Part shown: one piece after another, positions 23,801 to 33,058 of the stretch
Position numbering within the stretch: the first letter of the stretch is position 1
Layout: every line of letters starts with the position of its first letter
Assembly: GCA_002633005.1 (NCBI GenBank)
Contig: NMRA01000557.1
Location: 83,513-147,512, forward strand
Direction: 5' to 3'
DNA: 64,000 bases
DNA from: Phoronis australis
Lineage: Eukaryota; Phoronida; Phoronidae
Made by a program: the position numbers and the translations under genes
The notes under the pieces: generated by a model
The model's database searches: none
Seen by the model: only the letters and a program-made list of their open reading frames with translations
What the model was told of the DNA's origin: nothing

Positions 23801-24677
23801 TTTCTTCGCAGCTTCATAGTTCGGACAAGCGGGAACGATGCATCGCAGTATAGCGGCATTCACTCTGCAGACGAACTATTGACGTCTCTGCGTCGTTTCT
23901 CACCTTCCTCACAGGTTAACGCGACACCTTTCGGCAAGGTGAGGTCGACCGTATAAGAGGCGATGTGGATATAGACCCATTAAGACGGTAAAAAAGACTA
24001 AATAAATCGGGTGACAGTCTCCTTTAAACACCATTGAATCAGAGAGGACGCTGTATTGTGGGAAATGGTTCATTGGTAAAACGTGACTGCAAATATTTGT
24101 GTATAGTTAGGGACGCGGGTATGGAATTTATACTGTTGGTTTTATTTGGATGACCCAGAACGGGGGTTGTGGAGATTGAAGCTAAGGCGCGCCCCAGGAA
24201 TCGTATTCACTCCTTTCTACTGACTTAGTTTATTTTAAGTCATGGAGATGAAACTCTCGAATATTCAAATAGTATTATCATTTTTCTATTTCGCTGGGAA
24301 AATACGGTGGTCACAAAACTATATTTTTTAACATTAAAGACTACTGAAAAAAAGACAACAGGAAATGTTTGAGGAGAATAAGCGTTTTTAAATATCGTAT
24401 TTAAAGAGATACATGCACGTACTTCTTTCATTTATTTGCAGACGGAACCGGAATATCTAACGCCAGTGTCATCAGCAGCTTGCAAACGAAGATGCTCGCT
24501 AGTTTGCGCAAGTACATTATGTTTCACCACAGTTATCCGGTTCGTCGATATGCCAGGGTACTACTCCTCCTACCGGCGCTGCGAACAGTTGGCTTCAAAG
24601 CAACACAAGCGTTTCTTTTGTCAACTTCGAGCGGGAGATTTCAGTTGTCCGCGTTGGCGCTAGAGATGCTGACGTAA
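14712..24677 (+). CDS. Nuclear receptor, ligand-binding domain part (4 exons seen)
   Basis: Coding exons: 14712-14807, 15597-15681, 19739-19926, 24442-24677. All junctions are AG/GT with matching phases (1, 2, 1) and together give about 200 residues ending at TAA. The product carries the nuclear-receptor ligand-binding signature WARQVPGF-x3-DSNDQMRLIK-x4-MELL across exons 1 and 2, a helix 7-9 block in exon 3, and helix 10 to the AF-2 core LALEML in exon 4. In this family the domain binds a lipophilic ligand or acts constitutively and recruits co-regulators in the nucleus. Subfamily is unresolved: LLLLPALR and the AF-2 look NR2/NR3-like, while MGCDENLLTYLVEYIK looks NR1-like. The DNA-binding zinc-finger exons were not found to the left; they may be outside the window, in the gap, or absent. 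The last intron (4.5 kb) holds a SINE, an hAT MITE and a Kolobok-like element. Confidence 0.85.
15597..15681 (+). CDS. Nuclear receptor exon: helix 4-5 signature
   Basis: Acceptor CATTTCAG, donor TTCAG|GTAATG. Reads (G)FCDLDSNDQMRLIKNNSMEL then LAFRLVF and two bases of Arg. DQ-x-L-I-K followed by MELL is the hallmark of helix 4/5, including the lysine region that forms the co-activator charge clamp in family members. Confidence 0.88.
19739..19926 (+). CDS. Nuclear receptor exon: beta turn to helix 9
   Basis: Acceptor TTTAATTTTAG, donor CTCAG|GTACATG. Reads (R)SMQLRHKIKFANNIVVSHEE, VMQMGCDENLLTYLVEYIKR, MQRVWLDHTEFCILNAMILM, HS. The L-DHTEF-x-L-NA pattern matches helix 8-9 of nuclear receptors. 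Frame is uninterrupted. Confidence 0.87.
19995..20228 (-). mobile_element. tRNA-derived SINE
   Basis: On the minus strand a tRNA-like head is followed by an unrelated body. Box A-like TGTGGATGAGTAG is the complement of 20203-20215; box B GGTTCGAATCC is the complement of 20160-20170, preceded by an anticodon-arm-like stretch. The tRNA-unrelated body runs leftwards to about 19995. Boxes A and B are the internal RNA polymerase III promoter. It sits in the last nuclear receptor intron in antisense orientation. Confidence 0.75.
20482..20806. mobile_element. hAT-type MITE with 9 bp target duplication
   Basis: Flanked by the exact direct repeat ATACTGAAC (20473-20481 and 20807-20815). Ends ACAGTGGCGGATCTAGG and, reverse-complemented, ACATAAGCGGATTCAGG. 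hAT elements make 8 bp duplications, so the true repeat is probably 8 bp with one base of chance identity. No transposase frame. Other members or pieces lie at 3299-3453, 25009-25160 and about 12465-12525. Confidence 0.82.
20816..22460. other. Intronic spacer of the nuclear receptor gene
   Basis: No exon-like or repeat-end sequence recognised; short frames only. A palindromic TACATGTA string lies near 22216. Confidence 0.4.
22465..24023 (+). mobile_element. Kolobok-like DNA transposon, copy 1 (1559 bp)
   Basis: Flanked by TTAA at 22461-22464 and 24024-24027. Terminal inverted repeats: left AGGAGAATGCCACCC, right end reverse complement AGGAGACTGTCACCC. TTAA target sites together with a THAP-type zinc finger remnant in the sister copy (38474-39817, same element inverted) are the defining traits of the Kolobok superfamily. 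Coding capacity is destroyed: only fragments remain, for example a frame at 22579-22767 shared with the other copy. Its internal part (about 22830-23250) includes a direct duplication of CCGGCCAGTGGCT-GGAACC and is missing in copy 2. It sits in the last nuclear receptor intron. Confidence 0.8.
24442..24677 (+). CDS. Nuclear receptor terminal exon: helix 10-12
   Basis: Acceptor TTATTTGCAG; stop TAA at 24675-24677. The reading frame begins DGTGISNASVISSLQ, has RRYARVLLLLPALRTVGFKA (helix 10/11) and ends ALALEMLT, the AF-2 helix typical of activating receptors. A different frame of this exon is also open but has no homology. Confidence 0.88.
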
Positions 24678-25008
24678 GGTAATCCGAAACCCAAGACAAC
24701 GTGTCTTTGAAAGCACATATAAAGGATTGCCTTCAATGACGCAAGTTACACGTAATGGGACCTAGTGAAGCTACATGTAATGGCTTTGTTTTGATACAAT
24801 ACGTTCCGGAAGGCTTGCGGGAAGAATTTACATGTAGGTTTGTTACTTAGCGTTCCTCAGGGGCGCGTTGCGTACTTGGAAGAGCTTTTCGAACCCTTGT
24901 GACGAAAAACATTGGCTTAAGGAACTGAAATAGCGTTTCTGTTCTAACCTTAATACAGCCGTACGAATGTATTTATGTTCGTGACCAAGTTCTGTTTTTG
25001 CTATTTAT
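24678..25008 (+). other. Probable 3' flank or UTR of the nuclear receptor gene
   Basis: Follows the receptor stop codon directly. No clear AATAAA close by, so the transcript end is not placed. No other feature seen. Confidence 0.35.
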
Positions 25009-25160
25009 AGTGGCGGATGTAGCAGGGGGTGCAGGGTGGTCACAGCCCCCTAAAATTTCCCCACATTCCATTTTGGACTTCGGGGGTGCGAATTTGATGG
25101 GCAAAGCCTGGCTAATACTCTGCTCTGGCCCCCGTTACTCAAAATCCTAGATCCGTCCCA
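25009..25160. mobile_element. hAT-type MITE, third copy
   Basis: About 150 bp between AGTGGCGGATGTAG at the left and a right end CCTAGATCCGTCCC, with the G-run/C-run interior typical of this family in the window. Target duplication not clear. Confidence 0.6.
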
Positions 25161-25295
25161 AGTAAATTTTACTTGCTACTAACACTATTTTTATTGTTAA
25201 GTACGTTGAGGCAGTACAATACAAAAATAAGTTACTTTATCTTTTTGAATTTCAAAAGAACAGGTCTTGGTGTGGAAAACAACATTGTTGTTGAA

Positions 25296-25433
25296 ACGAT
25301 TGTAAGAAAAAGCAGAGGCTGTTTGGTGCTGATTTCAACAGAGGCCAGTAACACATTGTTGATGAATCTTAAACGATTGTAAGAAAAAGCAGAGGCTGCT
25401 TGGTGCTGATTTAAACAGAGGCCAGTAACACAT
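25296..25433 (+). repeat. 77 bp tandem duplication
   Basis: ACGATTGTAAGAAAAAGCAG and the following AGGCTG-TTGGTGCTGATTT and AGAGGCCAGTAACACAT occur at 25296 and again at 25373. Two units, the second incomplete; few differences. Non-coding. Confidence 0.9.
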
Positions 25434-28400
25434 ACAAGACGGAGTTCAAACATCGAAAAAATCGTCTATCGATAAGAGAAGCTAAACAACGTTACGTAGA
25501 CGCAAGACACGAATTTGCCAATGTCACGGTAGATCATGCAAAATCCCATTGATGGAAGGCGTGTGTCGTTGCTTGGGCTTTAAAACACCTGCGTAACTTT
25601 AGGGCGCTCTTAAATGTTCTAAGGATTTGAGGATTGATAATTTGTCTCTGTCTAGGATGTGTATTTTAGTAAAAATTCAGTACTATGGATAGCGAAGTAA
25701 CTTTTGCTGCATTGTCTACGGCATGGCTTTTTTCATATAAAACCTATGTAAAGGTAGGACGAGCTTCCCAGGGATAGGAGTCTGATACAGCTCTATAGCT
25801 TTGGCTGTAATATTAAATAACCTTTCATTTTGCCGAAATTAGGTCATGTTATTGATCGTCTCGTTTTGCTATGAATCTACCTTTCTGTTTTGTTATATTT
25901 CCGTAAAAAAGGTCACGTGACATAACTAGTGGCAGATTAGTATAAAATCAAAAACCAGATACTAGCGATTTTCTGTTTTCAAAGATATATAGATGAATTT
26001 TATACTTATTTTTTGGATATTTTGCTCAATGTCCAGGCTTTTCATTGGGCTCCTACATCACATTGAGCAAAAAGGTAATCTCTGAAATTATACACATACA
26101 GTAGGTGCTAGTTAGCCAGATAATTTGTGTAATTTTTTTATTTTTTTAAGAATTTATTATCATTTATAAAACCGTACAAAAACAAACAAACAACATTCAT
26201 TCATTCACGCATGCAAACTTCAGTAAAAACCATTCTCGTATCTCGTGTAAAGTAAATAACTTCTACATGTACATGTAGTTAACGTGAACAACGAAATTTT
26301 CCCATTTCGAAGAGAAGCTGTCGTATACGAAGTTTTTGTATGCAATTTTAATTGCTGAAAAATTAAAAATTTTCAGCATTGTAGTACTCATAAGTATGTG
26401 TAATAAACCTGTGAAAATTAGGTATATTTTTGTGACATCTCTCCTTGTAAATGTACCGTTTGACTATTAGAAGCAAAATGTTAAAAGAAAAATCATGCGT
26501 CTCGTAAAGTCCAAGAATAACTCGATCGTAAGAGAGACTGTTGGGAAGCTGAATGCGACACTTGTGCATTAGCTGTCCGAATTCCTTCCAGAAATCTTGT
26601 ACAATGTGTGCAAATTATTTCTAGACTGTGACGCTCTCATAGCCACGTCACTAATCCTTTTCTCAGAAACTGAGCGTGTAAACAATTTTCTGTATTTCCT
26701 GTCTTTTCTTGAAACAGAAACTTGGACTTGACCCAGTCCGTTTGTGACTAATCACTTCCTATCCTTAGGTACAAGAATATCTGCGGGTTTGTTCGGATAT
26801 ATCTAACACTTGAGATAAGTTATTTTGGACCAAATGCTTATCAAAATATTGGTATTTTCTTAAAGAATTGGACTTTTGAAAAGGCGCAGAAATTGTTTGG
26901 ACTGCATAATTTTAGCAGATTATAGAGGTGCCTAGTCTTAACCAAGTTTAGGTGTTGTTGTATGTACTGTATGCATTGTTTTATGTCTCGTATGTATTAT
27001 TTTACAGTCCTCGTGTGAGCAGAGTTTGCTTGATAAACTCAGAATTTACCAAAATTTCGCAGGTTTTGCTACACTGATTTTGTACATAGCGTTAATCAAC
27101 GCAAACTGGGGGAGAGAAGATATTTTCTTATCCTTATCAATTTATGTTCAACTGTGTTTACAAACAAGCTGTGTGACATTACTGTTTTTGTAAACAAATC
27201 CATAATAGATCTTCTTTCAGCTAGGGTATTCATTTCGGTAACGGTAGACTAAAATTTTAAAAACAATACTTTATAACCGATATCTGTGAATGGAGAGTGT
27301 TCGGTGTTGGGTACTCTGAATGCGCTGGTGTATGTAACTAGAGATAGCGTCTTTATGTCGTAGAAAATACCGTTTCTATATTCCAAAGTGGGGTGGTCTT
27401 GAAGTACATGTACTGTATGACACTTGTTGCTGCTGCCACCTAGTGGATTTATGTAACTTTGTTTGCGCAATGAACATTCCGCGAAAAAGGTATGTGAAAT
27501 AAAGTATGGCTGAACATAAAAATATAACAGATTTTTACATTTAACAATTACTAACGGCTCCCCACCTATATACTTAAAATAAAACAATTTCTCTGTAACC
27601 AACGACCATTCTAAATTTGGAGCACATTTGAAACTCTTTACAGAGTTTCCTAAACCGGGAAGCGTGATTTATGCGAGTTGCAAACAACTGTCGGTGGGAA
27701 AAGACCAACGCCAAAACACAATGTCGATGTTATGCTATTTTTGCTTAGATGGATATGTTTTTTTCTCACTCAAGTGTAACCCCAATGGCTGTATTGGCAT
27801 GAGGATGTGCAAGGATTGGTTGAAACCAACAAAAAAGCTTTAGCATTTTTTATATTAACGCTTATCATTCTAACTTAGCTGCCAGACGCACTAATATCCA
27901 CCAACGCAATGAGAGACGGTCCAGATAGTCTCCCCCTTGATCGCCAGTGCTTTATGTCTGTAACTGAAATCTCCTACTCAGAAGACCCCGTCAGTGAGAT
28001 GACACGAACCTGGACATTAGGCTTTAATGAACAACAAAGTGGACAGAAGCACCTCAGTAAGAGAACTGTTTGGCACTAAGCACAGCGAGTCGCACTTTGA
28101 GTGATAACCATAGCAACATCCTGGAAAAAGAAGGGCGTTGGTACTCCTATAAGGTTATAGACTTATCCCAATTAAAACCAAGCCTTGGTTAGGTACTCAG
28201 CGGAAATCTCTGATGTTCTACTTCCGGGTCTCACTTCGGTTAAAACGACACAAGTCAGTCCGATTCATTGTCAAATCACGGTTGAGTGCGGTTTGAAACA
28301 TTTGAATTACCAATACGATTTCTCTTCATATTTTCCTCCACTAGATAGATTCACTGGCACATCCACCGCACCCAGCTGTCTACCTATGACCTTGTGAGTT

Positions 28401-31400
28401 TGAACGAGTCTTTCACGAGCTCCAGATAGTTTCCGAAGCCTCTGCGACGTTTTTGAGAAAATTCGCATACAGTGGGCGAACACTGATTATTCCAAAATAC
28501 CCAGAATCCACCCAATTCTGAATAAACATGTAGTATAGCACCCACGTGTTACTATTTTTCTAGTTCGACACCCGCCACTTGAAACAAGAGGAAGACGTAA
28601 CCGAGTTTTAATGCTTGAAAAGTTAAGTTTAAAGATAATTGCATGTAATTTCATAAATTCATTATGTGGAGAATTTCTCGCTCACCGCTCAGATTCCCTC
28701 AGCCCCAGACAACTTTTATGATTCCTAGTCAGCACGCCCTTTGTATTGTTGTAGATCTGAGCTAATGAAGTGAAAAGGCTATAGCTATCACTACTGCCTC
28801 AAAGATTATGGCTGTTATTACACCCAAATCGGTTTTCTCTGGCATTTGCACAGGGTTACAGCCTGCAACTGCGGAGAGTAGTTTTAACTTGGTACATTTT
28901 AAATACTACAAAATGACCAAAAAGTTTTGTTTATCTTGACAAAGGGCCACTTCCCAAAGGTCTACCATTGGCGATTGCTGTCGAACAAATTAAATACTTC
29001 CTTATGTCCACCTCACATAATAACTGACGGGTNGGGGGTCAGCCACACATTTCAGATGGACCAATCTCATTTTAGATCTTGGGGTCACCACTGAATCCGC
29101 TTATTATCAACATGCATTTCTTGGAAACTGAATGACCAAATGAACACGTGCTTACCATGCCCTTAGTTATTAACTGTGTTTCAAACGTTCTGTGGCAAGT
29201 TAAATGGTCGAATTGAGATACATTTATTACATTTCAATGATATAACCTGCTAATTCCAGTATACATGTAAGTATATCAATGAAATGGCCTACATTTGTAT
29301 TGTCATGATCAGATCATGTTGTGGTGATACGGAAGATAGCTTTTAGTGTGAAGTCCGGAGACAGTCCTAAGAACCAACTTTCACAGATCCTATAGAAGGA
29401 GGGCAATGAGAACGAGTCTTCGGATGCAGATGTCTACTTTATGCCATTAGACCTTGCTCTACTGCCCAGTGGCAATTAGACGTGTTTACAGAACCCTGGT
29501 GACAGGTATCAGAACAAAAGAAGTCGCGCGACCGTGTTGATAACCTAAATTAAACTTCCGTTTACGTGAGTTTTTACAGGTTGATGGCTCAATTACACTA
29601 ACTCTTTGTTTGGAAATTGCGATAAGTTGAATAATGAATGCCCAACCCATTCACAGCATTCAGTTTCTTATCTTAATCATATTAAAACGTCACTTCATAA
29701 CTACGAGGTGTATGAGTAAGACTCCCTCATGTAAACATGGTAAGACTTACTTGCTTGAATTTCTGTGGTATCAAAATTCTGGGAACGTGGTCACGTTTCA
29801 TTTTTGACGGAGGCAGATGGTACTCGCCGAAGGCAATTAAGAATGTGAGGGTTCGACGTTGCTGATTAAATACTCACTTGAGTGGAACGAATTTTTCATT
29901 GCGTGGAAGAGAATCAAGACGCAGAGCCGTGTCCATCAGACTAAGTTTGTGTCCCAGCCTCGAATTGTGGAACAAGCAATTCAGTCTTCAAACTCAGATT
30001 GTGGTATATTTCATGGTCATAATACACAGCATTTTCTACAGATGTTCTATTACATAAATCACATTACGTTCGAAGCTACTTTTACAAAGCGAAACTAGTT
30101 CGGTAAGTACCTTTTCTTGCAGCGGTCATTTGCGCTTACATGTAGGTTCAGTACTTTTCAGAGATTTGCCACTTTATATATGAGTGTTTAAGTCATGTCC
30201 TATTTGTGAAGCTGCGATCATTGTAAGTTATATGTACATTTGACTAACACTTGAGCAAAAAAAATGAGAATGGTGTCTCTGACATGTTGCGTGACGGTGG
30301 ACGTTGAAGTGTTTATAATATTTAACATCAAATACGCATTTGTTCTTGCTGGCTAAAAACGGCCTTTTATTCTCATAAAAACGGTCTCGTAATATCTTTC
30401 ACCACGATAGGGTTTTATTTTCGCTACCAACATGAACATCGAAGCCAACAACGACTCAAGAACAACCTTTGGTCTATTGATGTTGGCCAACCTTTATTGC
30501 AAATTTCAAGATGATGCGTCTACGCATTGCACAGTTGCAGTGTAGCGCAGACAAAATGGATTGTGCTGAAATACACAGATGTTCATGTTCGTGCGGGCCT
30601 CTTCCTTTACGCGCATGGGGCCGTTTTATCAATGTTCGATACGCCGATAGGAAGTAAGTCGGTCTCGAGCACAATATGGCGAGCGCGACATGGCTTGGTG
30701 AGAGGAAAGCACGGTGTTTTAAAGAAGATGCTACTGTTTAATGTTACGTTCACGTCATCCAAATTCGCAATGGATAGCAATGAGGCGTGGACACAGCAGA
30801 CATGCAGACGTGAAATGTTGGTTGAAACATAACGGCCAGGGCGAAATTACCTGAGCAACAGGGCAGATTGCGTTCTGTATACACAATTCGAAAAAACATA
30901 TAGCGGAAACGAATGATCATGCAACTCCGTACGACAGATAGCCGTGCATAAGTTAAAATCTGAATCCCACAGCGGCACTAGCTTTAACTACTCCCCGAAT
31001 TCTTGCGGCTACGCATGACAGCCCTGATGGGGTCGGTTTCATGAAAAGGACTTGAGGCGTTTAAAAATTAGAACCTGGTTTGGTTTTACTCTTCACTTTA
31101 CTACACGTATTTCTGAAAAATAATCAAATCTCGCTTTAGCGAAACTATGAAGTATCTGATGATAAACAGGTACATCCCACAACTGCTACTGAGAAAACTT
31201 TCACTGGTTATGTCTAAGCTGTGACGTGTTATTAAAAAAATGGTATTTTGGGTGAGGGACCGTAAGACGAAATTTCTGATTTAAGTCTCTTTTTAAGAAA
31301 CAAATGGCAGGTCAATTTTTGAACTTTTTGAAGTGTCGTACATGTATGCCTTGCATGTGCGCACCCAGCCAAAATGTAGGGGGGGGCTTGGATTTTCTGC

Positions 31401-31662
31401 ATGCGAACATTTTACTGAGCAAAATCAACTAGGACTAAAAAAACGGGGCCAGTACGTTCAGGCCTACGAATTGTGCGTCCGCCACGAATTCCTGTGGATT
31501 TTGTGGACTCGTTTACTCGGACTTTTTGTTTCACTTAGGTGGACTTTTTTGCCCAATTCGCCACTTTGGGGGGCTCGTTCGAGCCCCAAGAGCCCCCCCC
31601 CCTTCCCCCTGGGTGCGCCCATGCCTTAAGGACTAGCTGGGTGAAACAATTTCTGATCAGTT
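25434..31662. other. Long spacer, no gene seen
   Basis: Mostly A/T-rich sequence with short frames that lack splice-bounded homology. Contains a TACATGTACATGTAG palindrome near 26263, a CTGAAAATTTTT-type inverted repeat near 26355-26380 and one N at 29033 beside a half MITE end. I cannot support any exon here, but short exons without strong motifs could be missed. Confidence 0.5.
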
Positions 31663-32145
31663 CATGACGGCGTTCTCCCGTTCAATGACTTTACCAGACG
31701 TAAAGGGTTGTGAGCGTGTGATAACATCTAGCTTCTTCTTGAACTGCAAAGCAGTCTTTTGTCTGGTATTAGAACAGACAGGCCAGTTATCTAGCAGGCT
31801 TATTACAGACCACGTGTGAACACAGTCAATTCTAGAGCGAATTGGTACTTTCGGAAAAAATAGATTGTCGTAATTTAGTTGGGCGACTTTGGCAATTCAA
31901 AAACTAAACATGATCAGAAATAACATTGGTTTATGTTCAAACATGTTATAAGTTAACAGCACAGCCCAGTCGGTTTAGAAATAATATTATTGGAGATTAA
32001 AGCAATTATCGAACAAAAGAGAGCTACATGTAGCTCGGCCTCCAGAATGGAGTTAATAAGTCTCGTAAGATATTGGCTACAGGGACCATCTTCCCAACTT
32101 GATGTTGGTCTATAGAATGCAACAAGTTGAGGGCAACGGGAAAAC
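31663..32145 (+). repeat. ~500 bp dispersed repeat, copy A
   Basis: Runs from TCATGACGGCGTTCTCCCG to CAACGGGAAAACACCGT. The same sequence occurs inverted at 32384-32885 (B), directly at 40669-41192 (C), and its first 75 bp at 39384-39459 (D). Shared landmarks: TGACTTTACCAGACGT, ACAGACCACGTGTGAA, TAGATTGTCGTAA and TAAGATATTGGCTACAGGG. A and B together form a large inverted repeat with a spacer of about 240 bp. No intact coding frame shared by all copies. Confidence 0.88.
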
Positions 32146-32383
32146 ACCGTAAAGTTGACTGGCAACATGGCGTATCCCAAAAACAACATTCACGCAAAGG
32201 CTCAAATGTAATTCTGCCTTTATAGCATACATGTATGCGTCGTAAAGTTTAATGTGTGTACGACCGAATGGAAACTGTGTTTCTCGGTGACTTTTTTCGG
32301 ATAAACCGCATTTTGTTCTGTTTACGTGTATACCTCGTGTTTATTTCCAGATCCACGTGTCCAACGTTTGGTGCAGATTCATA

Positions 32384-32885
32384 ACGACGTTTTCCCATTG
32401 ACCCCAACATGTTCGATTCTACATGTATAGCCCAACAACAAGGTGGGAAGATGACCCCTGTAGCCAATATCTCACACGACCGATTAACTGCATTCTGGCA
32501 TTTAAGGATGAAGGGCCAGCTCTCTTTTGTTCGATAAAATCATATCTCGCCCAACTGGGCTGTGCTATTAAAAACAAAGTTAAGTTATAACATATTTGAA
32601 CATAAACCAATAGAATTTCTGATTTTCGCGTGAAATGCTGATCATGTTTAATTTTTGAATCGCCAAAATCGCTCAACTACAACCGAAGTTACGACAATCT
32701 ATTCTTTCCGAACGTAACAATTCGCTCTGGGGTTGAGTGTGTTCACACGTGCTCTGTAATAAGCCTGCCTGTTGTCACACCAGAAAAAAGACTGTGCTTG
32801 GCAGTTAGTAAACGTTCTAGTTGTTATCAAATGCTCACAACCCTCAACGTCTGGTAAAGTCACTCTATTGGGGAACGCCGTAAAG
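32384..32885 (-). repeat. ~500 bp dispersed repeat, copy B (inverted)
   Basis: Reverse complement of copy A, with landmarks such as TTCCCATTGACCCCAACATG at its left and GGGGAACGCCGTAAAG at its right. It ends 173 bp before the ATG of the 817-residue gene, so it could contribute its promoter or 5' leader; that is inference only. Confidence 0.88.
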
Positions 32886-33058
32886 TTGTTGGGTTCTTTG
32901 TTTCCCATCTTACAATAAAGTTCACAAAATAACGAAAATTTCTTTTTTGTGGTTACATACTGTAGATAATTCATAAAGTTATGTTTTACAGTGAGGAGCA
33001 ACATTTTCAGACGATGTGCATCTCCGGCTAATGAAAAGGTGACCTTTTGAGAAAGAGG

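Noticed and set aside
27249-27602. 117-codon minus-strand frame in the long spacer
   Set aside because: No recognisable motif, low-complexity codon pattern and no splice or promoter context; likely chance.
33047-33058. Upstream start (821 residues) for the orphan membrane protein
   Set aside because: The codon at 33047 is TTG. The first ATG in frame is 33059 and gives a better signal peptide.
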